From contig NC_091052.1 of the NCBI RefSeq assembly GCF_963966145.1, forward strand, positions 310,001 to 374,000: 64,000 nucleotides of DNA. The letters run 5' to 3'. Every line of letters begins with the position of its first letter. Within the stretch, counting starts at the first letter, position 1. The position numbers and the translations under genes are program-made. The stretch comes from Tenebrio molitor. Its lineage: Eukaryota > Arthropoda > Insecta > Coleoptera > Tenebrionidae. The notes beneath the pieces were generated by a model. It worked only from the letters and a program-made list of their open reading frames with translations, had not been told where the DNA came from and ran no database searches. Positions 1 through 13,725 of this stretch are shown piece after piece.

Positions 1-3000
1 AATGGGCGGTTGACATACCCTGTAGCCATGGCAACCGATGCCGCTCGTCCTGGCAAGGCATCGGTGTCAGTAATCATGGCGAAATTCGATGATTCGTCCA
101 ACAAAAAACATTATCCTGACGTGCATGTGGAACTAGGCGTATTTACAAGTGATCGTTTTCGGCGTCGCTATCCCGACAAGCGTTAATCCTGGCAAATTTA
201 ATTACATCAAAGGGAATCATCCATCGCAGATGTGATTTAACCAAAACCAAATTTGTCTTTTCTAATGAATCAATTACTGGCTCTAATAGAGGCAATAACC
301 GTATACGTGCCGGTGCATAATCGCGTTACAGTCGAGACTACCCGATTTAAGACGTATCCTTTTATGAGGCGCCTAGGCCAAAGGGCGCAAGTGTGTATGT
401 TAACGTCTGTCGGCGTTAAGTCCCAGCATCTTGTGTGGTAAGTTAATCAACTCACCTGAGTAAAGCACCCAGAGAACTTTCCATGATCCAGATAGAGCAT
501 ACACACACGCGGAACGATTATCCTGCAAGTTCGACAAACTGGGGCGGAAAGCGATTACACGATTTACGAGAGGATGTGAAACTTTGGGGCAAACGATGAA
601 TTTCAATGATGTAACGAAATTAATCTGCGTTTGGAGTCTCGCTGATTTTCATACGGCGAAATGAATTCATTTAGGATGAACCGCGGTGCAAATAATACTC
701 CAAATGTGTATTGCTGGTTGCATTCACTATTACACAGACAATAAATTATACAAGAAGCTGCTGCTAGAATTATGACCGAGCATGGATCGAGCTTATACGA
801 TTCATAACCGAAATATTTAAATACGGCAAGAAAAGCTGCACCAACCTTATAAGACGTTTAGATGTATAAGGTTCATCTAGTCAGGCTCGTTTGCGTGTAA
901 CGCTTTTTGAGATCATTTTTTTCATTACTTGATAACGAAAGTCAAATTAATATCAAATAGAATACTCTTGTTTAACATTGTTTAGGTGCGAATTCGGTTA
1001 AAATGTATGCAGTTTTGAAGCATAATTTAGAGAACCCAAGGTTTTAAATGGGTTATGAAAAACATTGTATAACCTGGATCTTTTTTTGGCGAATGTTGTG
1101 AGTTAGGGTGGCCGTGGCCAAATTTTCATGATCATCAGTAATTTCACAAGCGACTGTCGTGGTGTCGTGACTGTTAATACGTCGAAAATGTCCATTGTTT
1201 TGGTGGTGCATTCGGCCCAGTTTACAATGTAATATGTTAACGAATTAATGCCATATGAAAAATTTAGGAAGGGTCATAAAAATTTTACAGCAGTATAAAA
1301 TTTTATGAAACACGTTATCTTCTCTTCAACCATTATTGGAGATATCGTATTTTCTTTAATATCTTATTTGACATATAAAATTGAAGGAAAAAGATAAAAA
1401 AATGTGAAACATGCATTAATATCTTCGCGGTTTGTATTTGTCTTTTGCAACTGAAAATTTCATGTATTCGGTGTCTTTCTACCGCGATTAATTAAATTAT
1501 TTAAACGAACTTTGTCGGGTACTTCTCGATAGATTGCTTGACGTCCGACCCCGGAAAAAGTTTCATTTTCTCGTCTGGCGTACGGAAAACAACTTTTTGT
1601 TGCAGCTTGGCAGCGGTTTAATGAAACTTTATTTAACTGGATGGGTGATGTGCCAGGAAAAAAATTGTACTTCGTTCTCAGCACATTGAAATCGGTCAAT
1701 AAATGTCACGATGAAGGGCGTGGTGGAACGATACCGGATATTCAGAGAGGTCGCACGACCCAGTCAGGATGGACAAATAGTCCGACGTGACTGCTCGATA
1801 TTATCAAAACAAATACATATAGCTCTACTAGGTCCTGAAATTCTATACAGTTGATGACATCGCAAAGTGATTTGTGCCCCAAATATTGAAAAGCACACAA
1901 AGTAAATCACTCGCTTCGACACGATTTTATTACATTGCACTTTACGACTCCACGAAAAATACAAAAAAATTTACAATGACGAGGAGAGAATTTAATTAAA
2001 AAGTTCAATTGCACTACTAACAGAAGTATGAAAATCCGAAGCGGGATATAAAGATAACAGAACGACGCCGCACACAGACTGACGAAATTAGAAAGAAGAG
2101 AAGTAAAATCTTAAAAAAAGGGAAAATATAAAAGGGTATAATCAAACCGGCATCAAAACCAACCTTATATTTATAATGATATTAAAAGTGAAGATGTAAA
2201 TAATCCTGCATTTCCTTAGAGCGTTCAGGAAATGATGTTATTACAATTTTCTTTCATACACTTTTTCCATTTCAAAATGTTTCGCTTCACTTTCTGTGAG
2301 AAGCATATCTCGTTTATCTTTATATTTGTTTCTCCAAACATGTAAATATTCGAAATAAGTACACATAGTGATCATCAATTATTAAAAGATGAAGTACAAA
2401 AGCCGTTGTTCTGACGTATGCGGAATAGAAAGGACATAAATTGGAATGGAACCGTGTATATGTACATGTCTTGAAGACGAGACGTGTTATTTGTCACCTG
2501 GGAATTAGTTAACCGGATTCAGGTAGTAAGCTCTTCATCAAGATGTCATCAAACTGGAATTACAAAGGTATACAACTGAGTGACAATAAAGCTATTTGAA
2601 GAGACACAAAGTCACGATAAATAGTCTGCATATCACTTAGTAGAAACGATTTTTTCATTTAGAAAAATTTCCACTGAGCTCTGAAAATATTCGGAAAATC
2701 AAAACTCAACACATAAAAACACAATTTTCTCTGCGAAGGAGTAAAGAGAGGTCGTTATCCTCCTCCCACTCATCTTTAAAAAAAAACCTCTGAAACATAT
2801 ACTACCAGCCTTATGGTCTTCCTGTTCAGAAGGCATGTCAGCATAAAGCCGAAGATGGACTTTGGAAAGCTCTCTTTTAATCCCATTCCAATTTGATGCA
2901 CGCGTTCTTGGCGTAAACCGTAAATAAAATCTTTTTCAAAAGTCCACATGCTCGTATATGTATGTAGATAAAATATTTGCATCCTTATAGCTGTTTCACA

Positions 3001-6000
3001 GATTTGATTATTACTTCAAGAGTAATTATAAATTTTAAATAAATTCTTAATTAATCCTTTAAACTGAAAGTTTTGTTCGGTGGGACATAATGAGCGTTTG
3101 GAGATACCAAATTTCAGTGTCACGATGTAGAATGTAACAAAGTTGTTCGTGAAAATTTCAGCAAAAACAATCATGTAGGTACAATAGCGGTTGAATTGTG
3201 TGTACAATTCAAGGATTGATGGTAAATTGGTAGATGTAGAGAAAAAAGCTTTCAACTTCTTGGTATTCAGCGCAAGAAACGTATTTTGACAAAATTGTTT
3301 CAGATTTGCAAGTGGGATCGCACTATTGAATGTCTAGTTTTACTTAACTCGGGTCTTTTTGAGGAACCTGACCACATTTGCAAGAAAAGCAGGTAAGATA
3401 TTTATTGTAAAACAGATCGTTGACTTGGACGAGGCTAAAAAGGAACATCCACTGCAAGTTTTACCATACGATTCGCACCTGAACTCTAGTCCAGTACTTA
3501 CAACAAATTACTGCTATTACCGGCTGGTACAAATGCGGAAATAACAGCATTTCGCTAAACACGTCGTTAACGCAGGAGCGTTAAAAAAGACAGTGAATCA
3601 AGTCGGTCGACCATCGCCGATCGGAATTTCTACAAGATTTTTGTGTGTAGTCGTGATCGATAAAAATACGCCGAAAAAATTTCCACAATGCGGTCACATT
3701 TTGTTGTTTTGCAGCATTCCATTCCAAATAAATAAATTTTCGTATTTGCATGAAAACGGGGGCCGGCGGGGACGTCCTATAGGCAAACGTCCTCGTATTT
3801 ATTTGTCGATATGCAAAGAACAAACACGCTGAGACGCAACGGCATTTGTGATGGCGGCAATTGTGCTACTCCCGGAACCCGGAACCTACATGCAACTATA
3901 CCCAAAGGAGCATTTCGCCCCGGTAATTTGCTACCACGAGATAGACTCGGCCGATACTATGATTTATTCACAAGTGAATATTATGGTCGGACCAACGTTT
4001 CTATATCACAAAAGCCAGGACCGGACCCATGAAACAAAATTGGGTTGGTGCCTCCGTCACGATTTATGTCTCTGATTTGACCAGTCTACACTTTTCAAAC
4101 CATAAAATAAAATGGCGTGCTTTGTGTGGCTTTCGCCACTTTTCAACTTTAGAAACTATGATTCTGATTCGACGAGGTTAGTGCGGTCCTGGAATCGGCT
4201 GATTTTCAATGTCTGGGTCGGAGCACATTTTATTTCGCGTGCTTCGGAGGCGGCAGCCGAGTCTTTCGGGTATAATATAAACTAGGCCACTCTGCAAGGG
4301 TTGTTTAATAGCGTGTTATATTTCAAGCTTTGTTTCTGGTATCTAAGGCCGTTCAAATTTTAGTTGCTCTCATTCCCATTTGTTTTCCAATTGCGATAAT
4401 TAAACATAATGATTTGATCACGATTAAAACGGAAAACTTGATTACAAAAATGATTTTTTCTCAAGGAAAGTTCTGCTCAGTTAACTGTACATCAGCCTTC
4501 ATTTGCTTATATTTGTTCAATCGATAGTGCTTCTGTTTTACACTAATGCTTTGAATTTCCTATATCTACTGTTTAATAACGAAACCTTCCCACGCTCATT
4601 GCATTAAAAGATAATGACAAATCATAAAATAACATTACAGTGTGGGCACGAATTATGGAGTTATCTATAATCACAGCAATAACACTTGTCCATTACAATT
4701 TACTTCCTTTATTAGATCATTTTTAAATGTTTAATTACAGACAAACACAGTTTCAAAAAAACGCCATTAATAGTCATTATTGAAAACAAGCATCCTGTAA
4801 ACGCAAATGTGAGAAACAGTACTCTAGTCTAGAGATATCTTGACCAACATGTTCATAAATTAGTCTCCGAAAGTAGTAGTGGGCTATTTAAGACGTGGCG
4901 ATTATTGTCAGTCAATGAGACCTAGTAATGTACAATGAATAAAAGTTTTCGAAATTTGTAAATCTAGGACACGTCCCATTGCATTTCGTACGCAGTTTCG
5001 ATCCTCATTCGCACCCAACGACATTTTTATTTTAACGACAGTTCTTGTTTTAGATTTATCACGATAATATTTTGGTAAACATATTCGGCAGATCGAATAA
5101 AATCTATTGTTTGTTGTATAATTGTTGTATATATTGTATAAAGAGGGACGTAACATTAAAGTTAAAAATTAATTCGGATGGAAACGTTATTTAGCAAACT
5201 GGCGGTCAGTTCGGCCATTTTTCTTGTCATAATTGAACCGGAGTTTTGAAAAGTCCAGTTATTTTAGTGGAAAACGCAAAACCAAGGAAATTTGGCATGC
5301 CAACGAGAAAGTCGTAAAAATACTTGTTTGGATACTGCTGGAAAGTCCAGTTATGGGAGGTCGTAATTCCAGGATTGTCCAAGAGACGAGAGCAATGTAC
5401 GGGAAAAGACAGAAAATGAAAAAGTCAGCTAGTTTACACCAGATTTTACAAGCAAAAAGCTTCTCTTAGCAAATACTATGGTCTCTCCTTTGAAAACAAA
5501 CCTGAATTGTTTTCTCCACTTACTGCTTGATAAAATCAAATATGGTCGCGCAAAGATTTTTCGGGTCATGTGTGTTTCATTAATTTAGTAGAGTGACAAC
5601 TGTTTTTTGAGGTAAATAAATATAACAATATTTGGCACGTTTCGAAAGAAACGAATTTATTATTGTTAAGTTGCTCATCTGTGTGCAGACGAGCGCCTAA
5701 ATAAATTTCATTTCAGCTCGAATGTTTTTATCGAATTTCAGTAACAATCGCAATATTTCTCTGGAAACGTTTTTAATGTTTTTGGAGCTCTGGTTATCAT
5801 ATTCTTTTGCCAAGAATCTGTAGACGGCATGACGGAGATCTTGGAAGGAGTAGAATTATCGATTGTTAGTTATTCCGAGATGTGTGTTTGCATACGACTG
5901 ATTTTAGAATTGAGCATTTAACAATTCCCAGATTATTAATCAGTCTACGCAAGAAAAACCGAACATCATCTTTTCTTGTGTATTGTGAAATCGCCGTTTG

Positions 6001-8363
6001 CAACTTGGAATGACAATCGTTCCGTGCAAACAGATGAGCCTCCAATCGTGCATTACGAAAAGCTTTTATTTGTTGAAAGTATGCTTTTCTGTACGCTGCG
6101 AATCGAAATATACGCTTTTATCGAAACTACATTTAAAAACTTAGATTGAACGACTTGAGTGAACATTTCTGGTAAGCGAAGTGAAAAGTTGTGTTATGGT
6201 GAGCAAACTTCAAAGCAGAAAAACGAAAAGAGCATCTAATCTAGTTGCGGATATAATTACACTGTTGCAAACTAATTAACTCCGACAAAGATACTTGCGT
6301 GGGTATCTTTAGGATTCAAATTACGGAAAGGATAAAGCACTTGGCCACGTGTTATCTTGTTATCATTTGTATTCTGTATGGTCGCGCTGGCTCTTTGAAA
6401 GTGGCAGTGTTCCGCTTCATTAAAGCTCGTCTAATTTTTTCCATTAAACTTTGCTTTATCTTCTATTTTGTTATCGAGGTGTAAAGCGAGGAATGCTCCA
6501 TGCTATCAGATAAACACAAAAATAAAGACACTTCCCTATTTCGTCGAGTTCCAAAGTCGCGAGATTACAACAATATCCAGCAGATTACGGCTTCAGTAAG
6601 TTGAAAGAAGTTCGGCAACACATTTATGTCTTGAATACATTACGAGAGATGCGACTATCTCGATTCAACGGAATTAGGCTGCCAAAATTATTACGTATTT
6701 TAATATAGCATCAGAATAATTTTACATTAATCAAATCAAATTAATTTTAAGAAGTAATTGAACTGACAGAATATTTATTCCACAACACGGAGGGAGACAT
6801 AATTTACGCCAGTGAAATAATTAGTGTTGACGTTTGAAAACAAGAAGAAGGCAGAAATACAATAATACATTTAGGGGGATTAATATCAACAAAAATAATC
6901 TTAGAGCATCAAATTGAATTTACGGACAAGAAAACCATTAAGAGCGGAGCCTGAAACTTTCAACAACAGATCAACATGCTGCAAAAACTGAAAATTGATG
7001 GAATTTTTATTAAGTTAACAAATCCGCCGATAGAACAGCACTGTTGGATCGCTGTAAAAACTACCATTAACGGTCTTAGACCTGAGTGAGAAAATCCAAC
7101 TAAAAAAATTAAAAAAAAAAAAAAAAAAAAAAGCTGTTCGATGATCGAGTGGCATCAGTTAAGCGCCGCTATCGAAATAAGAAGAAGGGAAAATTGAATT
7201 ATTCTCTTGTCAGATCGCGGCGCTTTTGTATTTGGTCCTTAAAAAAATTCCAAATGGTACGTTGTCTAAATTATGAAATCCGTGGTCCACCAAATCGCGT
7301 TTCTTATTGGGTGATGCATGAAACTAACGTTAGGGATGTTAGTGCACGCTCTATTTTTGCTGGCATTAAGCTGAAACGAGTGGCAGTTTAGCCGGCGAAA
7401 GTCGAGCAAGGGGAGTTAGTTGATAAGGCTTGCAATTAGTTAGTGAAACCAAAAAAGCTTCTTGTCCTCCACAGAGCGCGCCCTAAAAAGCTCTAACAAC
7501 GCTTTGTGGATGTGCTGGTGAATGTGGATGACAACCTGCATCGTCAATCTTCACTGTGGCAAAATCTCGTACACCTCTCCTCCGAATAAATCAACGTAAG
7601 GTCGCTTTTATGAAAATCTGAATATGGCAAAATTGCATCGAAATGCTCCTTTGTGATGAAATGGCATATTTTTTTGGAGGGTGAACATGAAATGACGGAA
7701 TCAGCCGACATTATCTATTCGCTTTGAAAAACATCTGGAGCAAAGCAATTCGGAAAATTGACCTGAGGTCACGTAAATTATTCAATTCAATAAAAGTTAA
7801 ACACCTCTTTGTGCCTTTAAAACTGATTTAGGTACTTAAACGGCTTTTTGATATAATATTAATGAAACCATTAAAACTTTCTTAATTTTAGGTTTTTGTT
7901 CACAAACAAATTTGTTTACTGTAGGTTAACACTCGAAGCACGAATTACTAATTTATGGGGAACATCATTTACATTTCATGAGTTAACGACCGTGTTTGAA
8001 TAAGCCGATAAAAACAATTTATTGCAAATCCAAAATTATTCTCGCAAGTACCTACACTGAAGTTCGACCGTAAAATTTAAATCTTTTCTTTTAACGCTAT
8101 CCAAATTGCCTCTCACTTCGTTACGATATCATCCTCAATGGTTCGAGGATTTTGTTCCGCGCTCTTGAATGATGAAGGGTTTCCGTATTTTCAAGATTAC
8201 ATTTATGAGTGCCTTTGTTTTTAGTAAACTGCGATTCATTATGTTTTAATATAAATTTTCAAAGCAAAGAGGTCTGAGGCAGCGTAAATAATTTTATACT
8301 TGTTTAGTTAGTAACGATATTTTAATTATGAAAAATTTACTGCCGTGCGAAGAGTAGGTTGAA
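1..8363. other. Gene-free stretch
   Basis: No gene is recognised. The open frames are all short (82 codons or fewer), lack family motifs and look like chance frames in AT-rich DNA. A Lys/Arg-rich frame of 80 codons at 7149-7391 follows an A homopolymer but resembles nothing I know. Distal regulatory elements or intron sequence cannot be excluded. Confidence 0.6.
7111..7132 (+). repeat. A homopolymer of 22 bases
   Basis: An uninterrupted run of 22 A, preceded by further A-rich sequence from 7101. It could be the tail of an old retroposed copy lying upstream, or replication slippage. I see no coding remnant upstream that would decide between these. Confidence 0.8.
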
Positions 8364-8511
8364 ATAGTTATTTGTGTATCAAGGCCCAAAAAGTGCATCT
8401 TTTTCGTCCGAGTCTGGGTTTTCTACTTACTCGAGGCGCAGCCGAGACTTGAAAACAGGCGAGGACAAAAGGCACTTTTTGACCGAGGTGCGCACAACGT
8501 TTTTCGTGTTC
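8364..8511 (+). mobile_element. Hairpin-frame element, copy H1
   Basis: Opens with ATAGTTATTTGTGTATCAAG at 8364-8383 and closes with CACAACGTTTTTCGTG from 8493. In between is an imperfect hairpin: an outer stem pairs 8387-8396 with 8472-8481, and the apex around 8435-8452 reads CTCGAGGCGCAGCCGAG. The opening and closing motifs recur in the other H copies while the arm sequence does not. A short palindrome containing TGTCAAATTTAT follows at about 8566-8585 and resembles the tail of copies H8 and H11. Nothing codes here. Confidence 0.6.
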
Positions 8512-8846
8512 ATTTAAGCAAAGATTTTGAAAAACATGAATTAATTGTAAATTTTGAGGTTATCTTTGACAAATGTCAAATTTATATATTCAGTTATACA
8601 TATATGTACCACTTTTCACGTTATGCATCTCAGGAAACGAACACGAAAAAATTATTTATTTATGTAATCTTGAATGTCGCCGCTTTCGAATCTAGATCAT
8701 CAGAAATGGAGTGAAGAGATAAAATGTATTTTGTAAACAGTTTTTGTAATTATAAATAAATATATTTTAAAGTAAAAATGCAAAGAGAGATAATTATGTC
8801 GTAAGTTATTGACATACCAACTAGGATTTTTTTTTTCATATTTATA

Positions 8847-9362
8847 CTGGGTGCCCCAAAATTCGCGGAACAACTCAATGGGGCAATGTCAACTCATGTT
8901 AGAAAATAATGAGAAAAATAATTAAAAAATTCTATATCTCTTAGATTTGAAGATATGGGGGCTCAAAAGGTGTAGCTTTGACCTCATTTACTTTAAATAT
9001 GTATTAAAAAAGATTTTGACTAGGTATTTGTCTTTTACTACTTCTCGACGATTGTGATCATGTTTGCAATTATTTTCTTCATTATTTCCAGCATTTCCAA
9101 GTAGTAATTTTATGTCCATTTTACCTCAAATAACATACGGCACATGGCTTTGAATTTTCTGTCTCATTTCCATGGATACAACAAAAATGAAATATGTATT
9201 TGCAGATTATTAGAATACATAGAATGTTTTTAAATGTTGCCACATTTAGTGTAACGAATATTCCTATATCTTCTACAAAAGGAAGATTGAATTTTTTAAA
9301 CATTTTTAATGACTATTTAACAACGTACTGCTGAGCTGTTCCGCGAATTTTGGGGCACCCAG
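8847..9362 (+). mobile_element. MITE, CTGGGTGCCCC family, intact copy
   Basis: A 516-bp element bounded by inverted repeats of about 30 bp that start CTGGGTGCCCCAAAATTCGC, with a TA dinucleotide on both sides as expected for Tc1/mariner-type insertion. It has no transposase frame, so it is non-autonomous. A second, opposite-strand copy lies at 62993-63820, and this intact copy shows the empty site for the element inserted into that one. Confidence 0.85.
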
Positions 9363-12059
9363 TATATCGTAAAACTTAAATTTGCTGGCTGAATGACCAC
9401 ATCAAAAAAAATGTACTCGTAATTACAATTTCTTTGTTTTTTATTTTCTTATACATGTTATAAAAAATGAAAAACCTTTGTTTTACAGAACATGGTGTAC
9501 TAAAAAAAAAATACTTCCAGATTCATACAACATTTTCAACTACATACCATCAATAATTCATAACTTAAAAATCATTTTATCGAATCAATATATCAACAAT
9601 TACAGAAAACAATTTCTATGTTATGGTGATTTGAACGAAATATAAGACAAATCAATCAATGAATGTATTCAACTGTCGTCCCTAATCACAAATCTATAAC
9701 TATTATCTGTTCGATACAAATGTTTGAATTGAAGTTACCAAGCAGTTATTGGAATTTATACAAACAAATGTTTGCACAACTGTCCAATTTAATATTTCGT
9801 AGCCATTTGGCTTAATTAGTCCATTTAAATGCGTGCAATTATGAGACGATAAATTTTTACCATACCTAGTAGGCAAATTACAATAAATTACAATAGATGC
9901 AATTTTTCGTTGCATTGACGAACATCGTTTCCTAAAAGAAACAAAAACTGTTGCGTCTCACTTCTGCAATTCATTGTTGAGAATGGTTTTACCTTGGTAA
10001 AAATTTCTCACTTTCGTTGGAGATATCCGGGCGGAAAAATTATCACGACTGTCTCGTAGTCCTGTTTACTTTTAGGTACCTCAGCAATACCCACTTTAAC
10101 CGAGTAGTTGGTAACACTCACGAGATAAGGGTAATCATAAAAGTTGAAAAGAAGTTTAAAGTTGAAGGTATTTTTAAAGGGCCTGGAAAATGCGGATAAT
10201 TCTTTAGACTAAGTAGAGCTTTGGAGTGAATTGCCCAGTCTGCAGTTTATCACGGATTTTAATTAAATGGGTGCGGTTTTATAAATTGCCGTGGAAATTT
10301 AAAAAAGGCGTTGTTGCGTTTTCAAATTCGCAATTTAATAGGAACCAGTGCGCCGTGTTCGCCGTGCTTCCGTCATTAATTCTCGCGAATAAAAAATCGC
10401 TACTTGAATCGACATCAATGATTCAAGAGCTATATCCGGTGGCGCGGGGCGTTCGTCAAGTTGACGTTGCCAGTCCATCAAGATTCGCCGAATTATGACG
10501 GAAGATAAACGGCGCTTCTGTTTATTAAAAATCCATTTCCTAATTTAAAGAAAAGGCGAGACTTTACCGCCTATAGAAAGGTCGAGGTCGCTGATGCAAA
10601 AATAATAAGGATACGCTTCATTGGACGTAAGCGGATGAGGGTGATACAGAGACATTGCACGATCAGGAATTTACGGTCAAAATCCACAGTTCCCGGTTAG
10701 TGACTGTTGAAGGTGCTGTATATTATAATTTGCAAAGTTGCAAAGAAACGATCGAAAACATGTGTGATGGAGTTTCCGGTCCTGCAGGACACAAGGATGA
10801 GACATTTTTAAGCGGGTGTCCTTACATGGAGTGATTCCCGCGACTAATCTCTCTTTTTTGTGTTATAAGCGGATGCTAACCTACATAATCTAGAGGGATG
10901 ATCCTGATCAACAATTTCATGTGGGATTTGATGAAAGCCGCTATTTCACGCATGACCGGACTATTTGTCTAATGTCCTTTGATTAGTTCGCGTTTGCCTT
11001 CTCTTCCTTCCCTTGTCCTGCGTTTACGACAAGTGTGGAGTTGTATACCTTCGGTAATCACACAAATCCTGTAAACTGATCGAAATTTCGGCAATTTCAC
11101 GGGGAACAAGGCGGTACTTTAAGAAGTTCAGAGGTTATCCACGTCTAAGAATAATTGGATTAGCCTAGGAGGCGTCTAAGCGTACTCCCAATGATATTCA
11201 GTCGCCAGTTCTATTTATATTAATAGAATACACTCGTATACACCTACGGATGATAATAACACTGACTTTACGTATTCATGGTTCATTAATAAACATGAAT
11301 AACGAGGTGTTATTAATTTACTCAAAGAAAACCTTGACATGAGGTTTTTTCGTCAATAATTTGTTGCGCAAATTGTTCGATTAGATCATAAACCTAACAG
11401 CCGGGACGGTTCTTCGACACGGTTAGTGTGAAAAACTAAATAACGGTTATGTTTCCTCCACCGATGGAAATCGATACGTCATCCAGCTCGAAGGGTTATA
11501 ATATCGGTAAGCGAAATTTATGTGATGAACTCCTACAATCAGTGTCGTAAAACAGAAACCAATGTGTAAGAGTTTTATTATTTTCCGCCTTCATGAGACT
11601 GACGGACGTTTCCAAACAGGGCGGAAATGTACGTCTTGGTGCTTTTTGTCGCAACATTTATCATAATATAAATTGCATTTTTATGCGACCGCCATTTTTG
11701 TTATATTATACATGCATATAGGTGCCGTTCTTCAGAAAAACCCAAGAATTTATACCTTTCGTATCTGCACTAAAACAATTCCGCACGACTGTACACGACA
11801 AGCTACCACGTTGTTCAAAAAATACAACCTGTGATCTTCTTTCACTTCGATTTAAATGTAATTTTCTATGCCCATATCTGAAATATACCAAAAGTCAATG
11901 AAAATGTAACAAAGAAATTGCGCAATTAACAAAAAAATAATGTAAAATGTAAAATTAACTTTTGCTTCAAACGTCAGGAAAATATGACATCATACTGCTG
12001 GATTGATAATAATGCCAAAGTGTCACTTCATTGCCACGACATCTGACGAGCTGATCAGC
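9363..12059. other. Gene-free stretch
   Basis: No gene, RNA gene or clear repeat is seen. The longest frame (10226-10498, 90 codons) has no recognisable domain. Confidence 0.55.
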
Positions 12060-12120
12060 GGCTGTAAAGTTATTATCTCCGCTGGCTAGTGGCTATAAAG
12101 TTATTATCTCCGCTAACGAG
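12060..12120 (+). repeat. Two-copy 31-bp tandem duplication
   Basis: Two adjacent units, 12060-12090 and 12091-12120, share GGCTGTAAAG (second copy GGCTATAAAG) followed by TTATTATCTCCGCT. It is a local duplication with no evident function. Confidence 0.85.
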
Positions 12121-12271
12121 CGCCAGATAAAGTATACTAGCTAAATCATTTGAAATTCCAAACTCAAATCTTAACAAATTCGTTTCTGAATGTGAAATAT
12201 TGAAAGCTGAAATGAATAAATAAGGTTTAATCAAGAAACTTGTACATACGAGTACATAACTGCAAAACGTA

Positions 12272-12551
12272 CAGGTCGACCAGAACAGCTTGGCGAGTGA
12301 CGCAGTGGACTGAAATCCCTCCCACTAGCGGAGCGCACTTGTCTGTTGGATCTGGAAGTGTTTAGATCGTGTACAAACGGGCGAAAATCAGCGCTTCAAG
12401 CTTCAAGTGAATAGCATGTCCGGGCTGTTTTGAGCAGATTTGCTTCACTGAGTGTACCGTACCTACAACCATAGCCATATCCTTGTCTTACAGAGACTCG
12501 CTCGTTTCCTCTTGTGCGCATCTCATACGCCAAGCTATTCTGGTCAAGCTG
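12272..12551 (+). mobile_element. MITE with CAGGTCGACCAG ends
   Basis: A 280-bp element with imperfect inverted ends: the left starts CAGGTCGACCAGAACAGCTT and the right reads CAGCTTGACCAGAATAGCTT on the opposite strand. TA flanks both ends (12270-12271 and 12552-12553). No coding capacity. Tc1/mariner-type by ends and target site. Confidence 0.8.
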
Positions 12552-12758
12552 TACTTACAAAATCTATCCAAATTAAAACGGGTTGACAGACGGATAATTA
12601 TAAAAAGAATTTCGGATTTTGTTTACAGCGTTGTTTAGACTAGTCATAGTCATTGTAACGTTTTCCAAAACGAGTTACATTAATTTATTAATCTACCCAA
12701 TCTTCTACCGGGTTTCTTAACATTTCTTAAATAATTTGTCATGAAAGTTTAAAGAAAA

Positions 12759-12913
12759 AATAGTATGTATATGTTATTCGGAGCAAAAATGGTTTTATGT
12801 GCTTTGGCTGGTTTGTCTGCCCTCGCTGCGTTCGGCAGCCAAACTACCAGCCTCAGCACATAAAACTTCATTTTTGCTCCTCATAACATAAATAACATAA
12901 TATACATACTATT
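12759..12913. repeat. 155-bp hairpin H2
   Basis: A long imperfect palindrome. The left arm begins AATAGTATGTATATGTTATT and the right arm ends in its complement at 12913. The arms pair almost throughout, and the apex near 12821-12838 is GC-rich (CCTCGCTGCGTTCGG). Unlike the H copies nearby it lacks the TACAA closing motif, and its ATAGT start is part of the stem, so it may be a different family. Confidence 0.75.
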
Positions 12914-12979
12914 AGCAGAATGAAGCTTTACGTAATTGTTATAATATTAACTAGTTACTTTCAAAATGACAGGTGTAAA

Positions 12980-13126
12980 ATAGTTATTTAAGATATAAGT
13001 GTAAAAAGTTATCCTTTTTTGCACGAACGGATTTAAAATACAATCGAAGTACGAGGGAGTATTTTAAAGGAAGTGAGTGCAACAAAGGAACTTTTTACAC
13101 GTATGTCTTACAACATTTTATCTACG
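12980..13126 (+). mobile_element. Hairpin-frame element, copy H3
   Basis: Opening motif ATAGTTATTTAAGATATAAG at 12980-12999, closing motif TACAACATTTTATCTA from 13109. The stem pairs 13001-13024 with 13077-13098 (outer part GTAAAAAGTT against AACTTTTTAC). Motif-to-motif length is nearly the same as in copy H1 although the stems differ. Confidence 0.65.
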
Positions 13127-13587
13127 ATCGTGATATCATCGCACAGATTTCAACATAAATTTGTATAAATAATTATTATTGATTCAATATTTTATAAGTA
13201 ACCAAAGTCGTTTGAGAACCACGTCGTTTAGCAATCTACTTCTAAACAATGTTTCCAACAAATTGTATTGTTGTATTCTGACAGTTCTGTGCCATAAAAG
13301 CGTGCACTAAAAGCAGTTCATCTTTATGGATGGTAAAGCTCTACCACATCGAACAAACCATGTAGATCAATGATTTTACGCACAAGATATTTAATGGACT
13401 AGCCAGCATGTTCTCCGGATTGCATTCCAAATGAACAGCTTAACAAGTCCCATCGTGGTCACTCTGAGAGCTTGATATTGCCCTCAATGAAGAATATGAA
13501 GAAATTCGTCAGGTGTTCACAATTTGATCTCTTGTTATTGAAGATTTATACTGTTTTGGGTTTAGAGGAAATCATACCGACTAAGTA

Positions 13588-13725
13588 ATAGTAGTTCTTT
13601 CAACGAGTTCGTGTGTAATTTGGGCTTTTTTTGGTTTGACGTTTCGTTTTGACAAGTTGTCAAATTTATCAAAATCCGTTCACACAGGAGAAAATTCTCA
13701 AATTCTGACAGTGTCGAACAAAAAA
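13588..13725 (+). mobile_element. Hairpin-frame element, deleted copy H12
   Basis: It keeps the opening motif (ATAGTAGTTCTTTCAACGAG, 13588-13607) and the left arm of the H8/H11 type, then jumps directly to the shared tail that starts TTTGACGTTTCGTTTTGAC and ends GACAGTGTCGAACAAAAAA. The apex, right arm and closing motif are missing, so it looks like an internal deletion of the same subfamily as 50748-51018 and 63168-63464. Confidence 0.7.

Noticed and set aside
7149..7391. 80-codon basic frame considered as a transposase or ribosomal-protein remnant
   Set aside because: No DDE/D motif, no helix-turn-helix and no match to a ribosomal protein I can recall. The adjacent A run alone is not enough.
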